From positions 310,001 to 374,000 of the forward strand of contig CAVUUV010000003.1 in the NCBI GenBank assembly GCA_963744905.1: a DNA stretch of 64,000 bases, given 5' to 3'. Within the stretch, counting starts at the first letter, position 1, and each line of letters starts with the position of its first letter. The notes under the pieces were generated by a model. It was not told the origin of the DNA, did not search any database, and saw only the letters and a program-made list of their open reading frames with translations. The translations under genes were made by a program, and so were the position numbers. The stretch is from DATFFO01 sp963744905. Its GTDB lineage: Bacteria; Actinomycetota; Acidimicrobiia; Spongiisociales; ZC4RG35. This document shows, piece by piece, positions 1-8,264 of this stretch.

Positions 1-44
1 TGACGTCACCTTATCGTCGGGACGAATCCGGTACGCTGGGGTCT

Positions 45-455
45 GTGAAACGGCTGGGACGAATCATGGCGATCATCGGCGGCATCGCCGCCATCATCTG
101 GGCGATGCGAGACCGGTTCGTATCGGTGGCGATCTCACGGGAGCCGCAGCCGCCCAGCTTTCGGGTTCACGAGAAGGCCGGGGAGATCTCGCCCCCATCC
201 GCCAGACCCGAAAGCAAGCCTGCCTCCACGACCAAGTCCGAACCCGCTGTCCCAGAGGCGTCTGACTCATCCGACCGAAGCCGGGTGACAGAGGTGACGG
301 GGATCGGACCTGTGTTCGCCGGGCGTTTGGCCGAAGCCGGGATCAAGAACCTGGCCGAGCTGGCCGCCGCCCGCCCCGAAAAGGTGGCAGCCGCGGCACA
401 GGTGGCCCTGTCACGTGCAACAGACTGGGTCGAGGCCGCCCGCCGTATGCGCTGA
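45..455 (+). CDS. Membrane-anchored helix-hairpin-helix protein
   Basis: A 136-residue protein with a basic N-terminus (KRLGR), one hydrophobic segment at about residues 8-21, a long Pro/Ser/Glu-rich linker, and a C-terminal helix-hairpin-helix module at about residues 80-135 (motif VTGIGPVFAGRLAEAGI). Such HhH modules resemble DUF4332 and Rad51 N-terminal folds and often bind nucleic acid or act as protein-protein modules; the exact role here is unknown. The GTG start is supported by a TACGCT -10-like box at 32-37, seven bases upstream, so the mRNA is probably leaderless; an internal ATG at 66 is the alternative. It converges with the permease gene one base downstream. A second HhH protein lies at 15692. 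Confidence 0.6.
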   Translation: MKRLGRIMAIIGGIAAIIWAMRDRFVSVAISREPQPPSFRVHEKAGEISPPSARPESKPASTTKSEPAVPEASDSSDRSRVTEVTGIGPVFAGRLAEAGIKNLAELAAARPEKVAAAAQVALSRATDWVEAARRMR

Positions 456-456
456 T

Positions 457-1806
457 CTACACACCCCTCAGTTCGAACACCGATGTCTGGCGCCGGGCCT
501 GCCATCGGCTGAGGACCACATATCCGATCCCGCCGACGAGCGCCATGACGAGGCGCCAGGGCAGGTCGGCGGAGGTGCTGAAAGAGGGGAGAAAGTCGAT
601 GTAGGCGCTGGGCCCGACCGGATTCAGCATCTGACCGAAGAACACCGCCAGGATCCACATGCAGATTCCGACCAGGTTGAAGGCGGACTGGCCGGCGGCT
701 GCCCCATATGTCTCCGCTTCTGCGTAGTAGCGGCCCTTGACGAGGTAGAAATCGGCGACCGCGATCACCATGGCCGGAAACACGAGGGCCGTGGCGAGGG
801 AGGCCCAAGCGAGGGGCGGGTCGGAAACCAGAAAGGCAAGCGCCACCACACCCGCCGTCGAGAGGGTGCCCACCACCGCGGGAGATACGACCGGAACTAT
901 CCCGACCGCCTCGGTACCCGCCGCCACGAGCGAAGAGAAGACTTGATCCGACTCGGCGACCACGACCCAGCCGATGGCCAAGATCACACCGGTGGTCCCG
1001 GCCGCAATGTGGGTGAGGTCGGTCGGAAACTCGCCCATTCTCAAGGCGAGGACGCCGCCCGCCAGGAGCACGAGAACTACCGGAATCGTGTAGCCAACTC
1101 CGAACGCGCCAACAGCCTCCTCGTCGTTGTGGAGACGTCGGGCCACCGGCTGTACGAAGGGGACGAACACGGCGGACATCTCTACGGCTCTCTGAACGCC
1201 CGACCAGAAAGGACCGGACACCCCGGTCAGGGACACGCCCCCCATCGACGCCAGCCTCCATCCCAGGACGGTGATGAGAATCACTGACAGCCAGAAAATC
1301 GGTCGACGAATTACGACTTTGATGGTCGTGACCAGGCCGAGGTAAGTGAGCAGTACGCCGAGTCCCGCCACCACCGCCATGGCAACGAGGGGGGAAGTGA
1401 CACTGAATCCGCCTGCGGACATCGCCGTCGATCCCCACTCCCCCACCAGTCGCAGACCTACGGCCGCCCACAGGGCGATCATGGCCAGACGTAGCCAGGA
1501 CATGAACCAGGATCCAACCCTGCCCAATGAGGGATGAGAGAGCCAGGCACCGTCGGCACCGGTGCTGGCAGCCATCCGGGCGGAGCCGCCGACGATGACT
1601 CCCCCCAGGACAGCGGCAATGGGCGCGATGAGAAGGATCTGGGCGATGCCTAGACCGTCGTTCGTGTACAGCAGCGCTCCCACGATCAGCGCCGGGCCAC
1701 CGACCGTCGTGGCGACCATCGTGGCCACCCCATCTCCCTCCTCGAGCTCCCCCTGCCGATAGCCGACCGCGTCACGGCTCCAGGTCTGGTTGATGGAACG
1801 GAACAT
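457..1806 (-). CDS. NCS1/CodB-like permease, putative
   Basis: A 449-residue integral membrane protein with roughly twelve hydrophobic helices. The N-terminal segment (SINQTWSRDAVGYRQ, then a TMVATTVGGPALIVGALLY helix) resembles nucleobase:cation symporter-1 (cytosine/purine/allantoin permease) proteins. The substrate cannot be read from sequence, and no nucleobase catabolism gene is adjacent. It ends one base from the preceding HhH gene in convergent orientation and is divergent from rlmN, with about 50 bp between their starts. Family assignment is by overall hydropathy and N-terminal pattern, so it is moderate. Confidence 0.6.
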   Translation of the reverse strand: MFRSINQTWSRDAVGYRQGELEEGDGVATMVATTVGGPALIVGALLYTNDGLGIAQILLIAPIAAVLGGVIVGGSARMAASTGADGAWLSHPSLGRVGSWFMSWLRLAMIALWAAVGLRLVGEWGSTAMSAGGFSVTSPLVAMAVVAGLGVLLTYLGLVTTIKVVIRRPIFWLSVILITVLGWRLASMGGVSLTGVSGPFWSGVQRAVEMSAVFVPFVQPVARRLHNDEEAVGAFGVGYTIPVVLVLLAGGVLALRMGEFPTDLTHIAAGTTGVILAIGWVVVAESDQVFSSLVAAGTEAVGIVPVVSPAVVGTLSTAGVVALAFLVSDPPLAWASLATALVFPAMVIAVADFYLVKGRYYAEAETYGAAAGQSAFNLVGICMWILAVFFGQMLNPVGPSAYIDFLPSFSTSADLPWRLVMALVGGIGYVVLSRWQARRQTSVFELRGV

Positions 1807-1857
1807 CGGCCGAGAGTGTAGGGGAGAGCGGCCGGCCCACTCCTACCATCTGAAGTT

Positions 1858-2919
1858 GTGCTCTACCTGACCCCTCCCGATCACCTGGGTGAGCTGCTGG
1901 AAGGAGAACCCGGCTTCCGGTCCGACCAGTTGCGGTCCTGGCTATACCAACACCCGGTCCTCCACACCGCCGACATGACCAACCTGCCGGCGTCTCTTCG
2001 GACTGACCTGGAGGATCTCTTGTGGCCCTTCGAGGTGGAGGCCGAACTGGCGGGCGACAACGGGCGGACCCGCAAATGGCTGTTCCGCACCCCGAACGGA
2101 GCCGGCATCGAGGCGGTGCTGATGGGCTATCCGCGCCGGGCCACGCTGTGCATCTCTTCCCAGGCCGGCTGCGCCCTGGGGTGCACTTTCTGCGCTACGG
2201 GACAGTTCGGCTTCGAGCGCCATCTGGAGCCGGGCGAAATCGTGGCTCAGGTGGCGTATGCCCAGGCCTTCCTGCGCCAGATCGGAATGCCTGGGGTACC
2301 CGACCGACTCACCAATGTCGTCTTCATGGGAATGGGCGAGCCGCTGGCGAACTACGACCGTGTTCGGGAGGCGATCCGACGGATGATCGACGAAATGGGC
2401 ATGTCGCCCCGCTCCATCACCGTCTCCACGGTCGGGATGATCCCCGGTATCCGCCGCCTCGCCGACGAAGGTTGGCCCCTCAACCTGGCCATCAGCCTCC
2501 ACGCAGGCGACGACGACCTCCGCTCCCGGCTGGTGCCGATCAACCGTCGGTACCCGATCGCCGACCTGGAACAGGCCGCTGTCGACTACTTCGAGAAGAC
2601 GGGACGGAGAGTGTCGATCGAGTGGACGATGATGAAGGGAGTCAACGACAGGGTCGAGCAGGCCCGTCGCCTGGGCGACGTAGCCCGCCGCATTCGCGCC
2701 CATGTCAACCTGATCCCCCTCAACCCGACCCCTGGAAGCGATGCCAGGGCTTCCTCGAAGGAGACCATGGATCAGTTTGTCCGGGTCCTCCATGACCTAG
2801 GCGTGAATGTCACCGTCAGGGACACCCGGGGCCTGGGAATCGACGCCGCCTGTGGCCAACTACGAGCCTCACACTCAACACCCACCCCGGTCACGGTCAC
2901 CTCGGAGCCACGGTTCTAG
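1858..2919 (+). CDS. rlmN: 23S rRNA (adenine-2503-C2)-methyltransferase RlmN
   Basis: A 353-residue radical-SAM enzyme that methylates C2 of A2503 in 23S rRNA (and A37 of some tRNAs in bacteria that have been tested). The radical-SAM cluster motif is at C105-x3-C109-x2-C112 (CALGCTFC), followed by the GMGEP motif and an ISLHA strand. The C-terminal GIDAACGQL carries the second catalytic Cys that resolves the methylated intermediate. Length matches the family. The GTG start follows a TACCAT box (1844-1849) by eight bases with no Shine-Dalgarno, so the message is probably leaderless. It converges with the anchored protein at 2929. Confidence 0.96.
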   Translation: MLYLTPPDHLGELLEGEPGFRSDQLRSWLYQHPVLHTADMTNLPASLRTDLEDLLWPFEVEAELAGDNGRTRKWLFRTPNGAGIEAVLMGYPRRATLCISSQAGCALGCTFCATGQFGFERHLEPGEIVAQVAYAQAFLRQIGMPGVPDRLTNVVFMGMGEPLANYDRVREAIRRMIDEMGMSPRSITVSTVGMIPGIRRLADEGWPLNLAISLHAGDDDLRSRLVPINRRYPIADLEQAAVDYFEKTGRRVSIEWTMMKGVNDRVEQARRLGDVARRIRAHVNLIPLNPTPGSDARASSKETMDQFVRVLHDLGVNVTVRDTRGLGIDAACGQLRASHSTPTPVTVTSEPRF

Positions 2920-2928
2920 TCAGGCATC

Positions 2929-3942
2929 TCAGGGCCATTCCGACTCGATGCGTCGGACAACTACCGACCCGTGTATGGAGACAGTGCCCACCCCGGCAGC
3001 TTCCACGCCGGTGCAGTCGACGGTCAGTTGTTGTTCGGTGATGCCGGGCGCCAACACTCCCACCTGCTGATAGGAGACCGGACAGGCACCTTCCTCCAAG
3101 CTCCCGTCGATGAATTCGTCGCCGAGCCTTCCCGAAATGCTCGACACCCATAGCTGATCGGAGCTTTCGTTCTGGCTTATGTTCAAGCCGGCCTCTGATT
3201 GATAGACGGTGTCCCCGCCTTCGGCCTGAGTAGTGGCCACGTTGGCCAGGCTGATCCAGGGGACGTCGCCGAATAGCTGCGGGTCGTAGTTGGTGATCAC
3301 CGGCCAGTCGTAGGAAACGACATAGTCATAGGAAGTGTCGGGAGAAACGGCGTACAGGTTCTTCTCGGGTTCCAGGGCCACCTCGAAGGTAAGGTCACCG
3401 CCCACCGATACCGTGCCGCCCGTCTCGGGGAGATCGTCGCGGTGAGCCATGACGGCATTGGCCGCCACCATCATCTGACCGCTGGCGCCGACGGTGGCCT
3501 TCTGGTGGATGTCACTGATATCGGGACAGTCGATCGAAGTCTCTGCCAGTCCGAGGTCGGCATGGAGTCGATTCACGACGATCCGGCAGTCGCCACCGCT
3601 GAGGAAGAAGTCGAGGTCCCCGATGGTGAGATGGTCCACCAGTGGCTGGCCATCATCTGACATGGCGAACGAGATTCGGCCGTCGGAGGCCGTGAGTTCG
3701 TACGCACCCCGGTCGAAGTAGTTTCGGACCTCGGGGGCGAATTCGACAGTGGTGTTTCGATCACCGGAAAGAGTCAGCGTGCCGCCCTCGACGATGGGCG
3801 CCGTTGCCTCCCGCTGGCCTCCGTCCGCCGTAGCGGTGGTCGAAACCGGGGTGCGGGTCAGCATCCGACCGCCCAGTACGACGGCCCCAAGGACGACGAC
3901 AGCAACACCGAGCAGCAGCAGGACGGGCCTAGCGCGCTCCAT
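2929..3942 (-). CDS. Hypothetical N-terminally anchored extracytoplasmic protein
   Basis: A 337-residue protein I do not recognise. The start is placed at the ATG whose downstream sequence MERARPVLLLLGVAVVVLG gives a clean signal anchor; a GGGGA Shine-Dalgarno sits just upstream. A Thr/Ala-rich stretch follows, then an extracellular part with several short beta-rich repeats (GGTLTLSG, GGTVSVGG and similar) and a few Cys residues near the end (CRIVVNRL, CPDISD, EGACPVS, VDCTG) that could form disulfides. It is transcribed divergently from the LysM peptidase, sharing a 250-bp intergenic region. Function unknown. Confidence 0.65.
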   Translation of the reverse strand: MERARPVLLLLGVAVVVLGAVVLGGRMLTRTPVSTTATADGGQREATAPIVEGGTLTLSGDRNTTVEFAPEVRNYFDRGAYELTASDGRISFAMSDDGQPLVDHLTIGDLDFFLSGGDCRIVVNRLHADLGLAETSIDCPDISDIHQKATVGASGQMMVAANAVMAHRDDLPETGGTVSVGGDLTFEVALEPEKNLYAVSPDTSYDYVVSYDWPVITNYDPQLFGDVPWISLANVATTQAEGGDTVYQSEAGLNISQNESSDQLWVSSISGRLGDEFIDGSLEEGACPVSYQQVGVLAPGITEQQLTVDCTGVEAAGVGTVSIHGSVVVRRIESEWP

Positions 3943-4100
3943 CGTCTCCCCAATCCGTCGCTCTGGACCCGACGGATGGTAGGCACGGGCCGGCAGGTCC
4001 ATTTCGACAAACGAGTAGCTTTCGTCGCTTGCGGCCTCGGTCCATCCTGGCCTCATGTCATTCTCACATCCAGGACCGGTTGTTCAGAGCTTCCGGGCCG

Positions 4101-4191
4101 ACGCCGCTCAGCTCAAAGCTGGCTTAGCGGCGCGGACCGAGGTAGCCTTCATACCCTCTCGGGCGGATCAGGGGCCGGGGAGGAAACCCCA
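4101..4191 (+). promoter_or_regulatory. Structured 5' leader upstream of LysM-M23 gene
   Basis: The leader can fold into two consecutive strong hairpins. One pairs CGCCGCT (4102-4108) with AGCGGCG (4126-4132) and encloses a CAGC/GCTG mini-stem. The second pairs CCGAG (4137-4141) with CTCGG (4158-4162) and GTA with TAC inside. The Shine-Dalgarno region GGGGAGGAAACCCC follows and is itself self-complementary (GGGG/CCCC). Cell-wall hydrolase genes of actinobacteria are often riboswitch-controlled (for example c-di-AMP ydaO RNAs), but I could not match ydaO, GEMM, SAM or cobalamin consensus cores here, so class and ligand are unassigned. Confidence 0.35.
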
Positions 4192-5313
4192 ATGCTCGCG
4201 TCGATGTATCTTCTGTCGACCGACAAGAGAACTCGAGCCTATCTGGTCGGTGCGATCGTCGCCCTCATGGTCGTGGTCGGCTCCCTGGGCTATACGGTCA
4301 AGAGGGGAGACACCCTCACCTCCATAGCCAGAAGGTATGGAGTATCAGTCTCCGCCATCCTCGAGGCCAACAACATCTCCAACCCCGATCTGATCTGGAT
4401 CGGGCAGCAACTCGTCATCCCCGGACACGACGGGAAGCCGGCCCAGATTCATGTAGTCGCAGCAGGCGAGACCCTGGGCAGCATCGCCGCCCGCTACGGC
4501 ACCAAGACGTCGACGCTGGCCAGCGTGAACGGGATCGACAACGTCAACCTGGTCCGCATCGGCCAGAAGCTGAAGATCCCCGCAAGCGGCGGCGTCTCTG
4601 GTGCCACCGGCTACCACGTGGTCAAGGCCGGTGAAACGCTGGCTTCCATCGCCGCCAGGCACGGCGTATCCGTACACCAATTGGCGGCTGCCAATGGGAT
4701 CACAAACCCGTCCCTGATCTATGTGGGTGCCCGGCTGGCGCTCAGCGGAAGTTCCTTCGTGGCCGAGGGCGAATCCGGGGCCACCACCCATGTGGTGGCA
4801 ACCGGAGAGACCCTGGGCTCGATCGCCGCCAAGTACGGGGTGTCGGTGAGCTCCATCGCCAAGGCGAACGGGATCAAGAACACCAACCTGATCCGTGTAG
4901 GCCAGAAGCTCGAGATTCCAGGCGGAAGCAGCTGGGTATGCCCCGTGGCCAATGCCTCCTACGTCAACGACTGGGGATTCCCCCGCTCCGGAGGACGCTT
5001 CCACGAGGGCAACGACCTCATGGCACCCCGGGGATCGGAGGTGCAAGCACCGGTCAGCGGAACAGTCAAGCCCATCACCGGGGTCGTCGGTGGCTTTCAG
5101 TTCTTCCTCTATGGCGACGACGGCGTCACCTACATCGGTTCCCATCTCGACGCGTTCGGCCGCTCCGGCCGGGTCAGTGCCGGCGAGGTGATCGGGTACG
5201 TCGGAGACACCGGCAACGCCCGTGGCGGGCCCACCCACCTCCACTTCGAGATGCACCCCGACGACGGGCCGGCCGTCAACCCCTTCCCCACCCTCCAAGA
5301 AAACGGCTGCTAG
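4192..5313 (+). CDS. LysM-repeat M23 family metallopeptidase
   Basis: A 373-residue secreted or membrane-anchored cell-wall hydrolase. After one hydrophobic segment (about residues 17-32) come four LysM peptidoglycan-binding repeats at roughly 33-77, 83-129, 138-183 and 197-243, each with a (K/A/T)GETL or RGDTL core and an IGQ(K/Q)L-type end. A C-terminal M23 endopeptidase domain (about 250-370) carries both zinc motifs, HEGND and HLHFE, so it should be active on peptidoglycan cross-bridges. The start is the ATG after GGGGAGGAAACCCCA; longer in-frame extensions run through the structured leader and lack protein-like composition. Divergent from the anchored protein at 3942. Confidence 0.9.
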   Translation: MLASMYLLSTDKRTRAYLVGAIVALMVVVGSLGYTVKRGDTLTSIARRYGVSVSAILEANNISNPDLIWIGQQLVIPGHDGKPAQIHVVAAGETLGSIAARYGTKTSTLASVNGIDNVNLVRIGQKLKIPASGGVSGATGYHVVKAGETLASIAARHGVSVHQLAAANGITNPSLIYVGARLALSGSSFVAEGESGATTHVVATGETLGSIAAKYGVSVSSIAKANGIKNTNLIRVGQKLEIPGGSSWVCPVANASYVNDWGFPRSGGRFHEGNDLMAPRGSEVQAPVSGTVKPITGVVGGFQFFLYGDDGVTYIGSHLDAFGRSGRVSAGEVIGYVGDTGNARGGPTHLHFEMHPDDGPAVNPFPTLQENGC

Positions 5314-5334
5314 GAAAGCCGCGCGACGGTCACT

Positions 5335-5439
5335 CTGTGAACCGAAACACGGCATCCAGCGGCGAAAACGTTCACAGAATCGACATGCCGGCAATCCTGT
5401 GAACCGAAACTCGGCACCCAGCGGCGAAAGCGTTCACAG
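5335..5439. repeat. Two 43-bp direct repeats with CTGTGAAC/GTTCACAG ends
   Basis: Two near-identical 43-bp units (5335-5377 and 5397-5439, 62 bp apart start to start) each begin CTGTGAACCGAAAC and end GCGTTCACAG or ACGTTCACAG. The terminal octamers are perfect inverted repeats of each other. They fill the gap between the LysM peptidase and the convergent DUF885 gene. The TCA inside the second unit's GTTCACAG is the stop codon (TGA) of the DUF885 gene. Likely a small palindromic intergenic repeat or bidirectional terminator; only two copies are visible here. Confidence 0.7.
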
Positions 5440-7080
5440 AGTTAGCATCCGCTCCCGGAGATGGTCGAGCCGGAGCTCCCCGCCTTCGAGGAGGCGACGG
5501 TGGAAGCCCTTCAGGTCGAACCCGGGCCGCCGCTCCAGAGCGTGGCGGATGTCGAGGATCTCCCGTTCCCCCACCTTGTAGGAAATGGCCTGGCCGGCCC
5601 ATCCCAGATAACGCTTGACCTCGCTCTCCGCCACGTCGTCGGGCTGGAGCCCGATGTGATGGACGTAGTCGACGGCCCGGGCGTAATCCCAGGGCTGCCC
5701 GGGGTGGAGCGGCGCATTCGCCGGTATCGCATAGCCCAGGTGGGATCCCAGGTCGACCACCACCCGGACGGCCCTGAAGAGGTGCGACGCCAGCATTCCG
5801 AGGCGGTACTCGGGAAGATCGAAATAGCCCAGCTCGTCCATGAGCCGCTCGGCGTAGAGGGCCCAGCCCTCCCCATAGCCCGGATACCAGATGAACAGCC
5901 GTTGAGCACTGGAGAGATGTTCCGCCTGGTGCATGGCCGTCGCCACCTGCAGATGATGACCGGGGAACCCCTCGTGGTAGGCGGTGGTGACCTCCTGCCA
6001 GACCGGGATCTGCGTCTTCTCGCCCAGCGAGTACCACACCGAACCGGGACGCTCCCAGTCCACCGAAGGATTGATGTACCAGGCTCCCAGGGCCCCGCCC
6101 GGAGGGGCGATGTTGACGGTGATTGATCGAATCGGATCGGGAACATCGAAGTGAGCTCCGGCCAGATCGGCCACTGCCCGATCGAGCCGGGACTGGATGA
6201 AGTCGCAGAACTCCGGGCGCGACACGGCGTGAGCTGGGTCATGCTCGAGGATTTCGATCACCTCACCGACGCTGCGATCCGGGTCGACCGACCGGGCCAC
6301 CGTCTCCATCTCGGCACGGATCCGCCCGATTTCCTCCCACCCCCAGCGATAGGTTTCGGTGGGATCGATGGTCATGCCGAGGAATCTCTCCGCCGCCCTC
6401 AGATAGCGATCCTGGCCGACACCGTCCTCGGCCACACTGTGAGGCAGGTATTGGTCTCGCAGCCACTCGACCAGCTCCCCCGCCGCCTCACGTGCGACTC
6501 GAACGCCCTCTTCAAGCTCCGGACTCGACAGATCGTACGACCTGGCCTGCTGCAGGAGATCGAGGAATCTCGACTCCGGCCCGGCCAGGCTCTGAGCCTG
6601 TTCGATGACCGACTCGACCTGGCGCCTCGCCACCACTCTCCCCTGGTCGACGCCCTGGGCAAGCACCTCCTGCCAGCCCGACCAGGGCTCGCCGATGGTG
6701 CGCAACCGGGCGGCGATGTTGGACCAGGCAGGAGCGCTGTCACGGGGCATGATGTCGAAGATGTCCCGCACTCTGGAAAACCCGCAGTAGATGTGATTCA
6801 GGTCGTACACATGGTCGCCGCTCTCGTACTCGGCGATCTGGAGGTCCAGGTATCCGGTCAACACCCGGGCGGCATGGCGTTGATCCCGATCCTCGTGCTG
6901 GGCGTGAGCGACGATCTCGGAGCGGTAGCTGCGGTTTAGGTCATTGAGCTCGGCCACACCGGCGGGCGAGAGATCGTCCCAACGATCATCCGCACCGCGA
7001 AACCCCAGTGAGGAACAGGCCATGGGGCTGATCTCCAGGACGTCGTCGACAAAGCGGTCGGATATCTGGAACGGATCCAA
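5434..7080 (-). CDS. DUF885 family putative metallopeptidase
   Basis: A 548-residue cytoplasmic protein with no signal peptide. Around residue 365 it has the DUF885 signature TTAYHEGFPGHHLQ, whose HExxxHH pattern is thought to form a zinc site like that of gluzincin peptidases. Length is typical of the family (about 550). The substrate is unknown; DUF885 proteins are widespread in actinobacteria and are annotated as peptidases mainly by motif. The start is a TTG preceded by GAGGGA at good spacing. Its stop codon lies inside the neighbouring 43-bp repeat. It is divergent from the phosphotransferase at 7154. Confidence 0.85.
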   Translation of the reverse strand: MDPFQISDRFVDDVLEISPMACSSLGFRGADDRWDDLSPAGVAELNDLNRSYRSEIVAHAQHEDRDQRHAARVLTGYLDLQIAEYESGDHVYDLNHIYCGFSRVRDIFDIMPRDSAPAWSNIAARLRTIGEPWSGWQEVLAQGVDQGRVVARRQVESVIEQAQSLAGPESRFLDLLQQARSYDLSSPELEEGVRVAREAAGELVEWLRDQYLPHSVAEDGVGQDRYLRAAERFLGMTIDPTETYRWGWEEIGRIRAEMETVARSVDPDRSVGEVIEILEHDPAHAVSRPEFCDFIQSRLDRAVADLAGAHFDVPDPIRSITVNIAPPGGALGAWYINPSVDWERPGSVWYSLGEKTQIPVWQEVTTAYHEGFPGHHLQVATAMHQAEHLSSAQRLFIWYPGYGEGWALYAERLMDELGYFDLPEYRLGMLASHLFRAVRVVVDLGSHLGYAIPANAPLHPGQPWDYARAVDYVHHIGLQPDDVAESEVKRYLGWAGQAISYKVGEREILDIRHALERRPGFDLKGFHRRLLEGGELRLDHLRERMLTL

Positions 7081-7153
7081 TCGGTCTCCCTCGAGTGCCC
7101 GGGGAGGTTAACCCACCCGGGGGCAGGTACCCGAGCGGGTACATTGAGCCGCC

Positions 7154-8203
7154 ATGAGCGACGTCATCGAGGTCAGGCCGGAAGAGAGGTTCGACGAGGC
7201 CGCCCTGGCGTTCTATCTGCATGACAGGCTCGAGGGGGCCGGCTCACAGATGCGGGTCCACCAGTTCGGCGGGGGGAGGGCCAACCTCACCTACCTGCTC
7301 GAATTCGACGGCGGAGCAGAGTACGTGCTGCGACGGCCCCCGCTCGGCCCCGTGGCCCCCGGGGCCCACGACATGGAGCGGGAATACCGGGTTCTCTCCC
7401 GGCTGTGGAAGGCTTTCGACAAGGCACCCCACGCCGTCCTCTTCTGCGACGACGAATCCGTCATTGGCGCTCCTTTCTTCATCATGGAGCGACGAGATGG
7501 AGTCGTCGTCCGGGGCCGCATTCCCCGGATCTTCGGAGGTGGAGAGGACCCATCAGCCAACCGGGCTCTGGCCGGAGTCGTGATCGACACCCTGGCCGAG
7601 TTCCACGCCGTCGACGCCGCCGAGTGCGGGCTGGAGGAGCTAGGCCACCCCGAGGGGTTTCTGGAGCGGCAGGTAAAGGGCTGGCTGGGACGGTGGGAGC
7701 GAGCTCGCCACGAGGCCAACCCGCTGGCCGACGAAGTCGGCAACTGGCTGTCCGACACCATGCCCGACTCGCCTCCGCCCACCCTGTTACACAACGACTG
7801 GCGTCTGGACAACATGGCAGTCTCGCCCACCGACCCGGGTGTTTGCGTGGCGGTCTACGACTGGGACATGGCCACCCGCGGCGACCCGCTGTGCGACCTG
7901 GGGACCTTGCTCGGATCGTGGCACGACCCGAGCGAGATCGACGACCGAACCCACACGCTCATGCCGGTCACGGTGCCGGGCTGGATATCGCGGGCCGGGG
8001 CGATAGGACGCTACGGCGAGACGTCGGGCCGGGACGTGTCCGGCATGGACTGGTATGTGGTGTTCGGCACCTGGAAACTGGGAGTGGTCCTCCAGCAGAT
8101 CTACATCCGCTATCTACGGGGCCAGACGTCGGATCAGCGCTTCGCTGATATGGGCCGTGGTGCCGCCCGTCTATTCGAGTTGGCGGCAGAACGGCGACCC
8201 TGA
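7154..8203 (+). CDS. Phosphotransferase family (APH-like kinase) protein
   Basis: A 349-residue protein of the aminoglycoside-phosphotransferase/ACAD10-like kinase fold. The N-terminal lobe has a Gly-rich strand (GGGRANLTYLLEF) and YVLRRPP. The catalytic loop is LLHNDWRLDNM (HxDxxxxN) and the metal-binding segment is VYDWDMATRGDP. Homologues annotated near acyl-CoA dehydrogenases act on hydroxyacyl-CoAs or unknown small molecules; antibiotic resistance is not implied. A TACATT box at 7140-7145, eight bases before the ATG and without a Shine-Dalgarno, suggests a leaderless transcript. A strong terminator hairpin follows at 8211. Confidence 0.85.
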   Translation: MSDVIEVRPEERFDEAALAFYLHDRLEGAGSQMRVHQFGGGRANLTYLLEFDGGAEYVLRRPPLGPVAPGAHDMEREYRVLSRLWKAFDKAPHAVLFCDDESVIGAPFFIMERRDGVVVRGRIPRIFGGGEDPSANRALAGVVIDTLAEFHAVDAAECGLEELGHPEGFLERQVKGWLGRWERARHEANPLADEVGNWLSDTMPDSPPPTLLHNDWRLDNMAVSPTDPGVCVAVYDWDMATRGDPLCDLGTLLGSWHDPSEIDDRTHTLMPVTVPGWISRAGAIGRYGETSGRDVSGMDWYVVFGTWKLGVVLQQIYIRYLRGQTSDQRFADMGRGAARLFELAAERRP

Positions 8204-8210
8204 AATGGAG

Positions 8211-8243
8211 AGAGCCCGGCCGGATTGAATCCGGTCGGGCTCT
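8211..8243. terminator. Bidirectional terminator hairpin
   Basis: A long near-perfect hairpin: AGAGCCCGGCCGGATT pairs with ATCCGGTCGGGCTCT across a very short loop, with one mismatch. It lies between the convergent phosphotransferase (ends 8203) and HtrA-like (ends 8265) genes, so it can serve both strands, although no long U-tract follows. Confidence 0.75.
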
Positions 8244-8264
8244 GTGCCGGCGCCAAGTCCCCGG

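Noticed and set aside
415..1287. Long open frame antisense to the NCS1-like permease
   Set aside because: A GC-rich shadow: low-complexity, charged sequence with no motif, opposite a convincing membrane protein.
4060..4191. ydaO (c-di-AMP) or GEMM (c-di-GMP) riboswitch
   Set aside because: The conserved GGGTGAATCC/CGTCAGCTAACC (ydaO) and GACGCAAAGCC (GEMM) elements are missing, although the leader is clearly structured.
7154..8203. Aminoglycoside resistance kinase
   Set aside because: The fold is shared by many metabolic kinases, and the protein resembles the ACAD10-like group; no resistance context.
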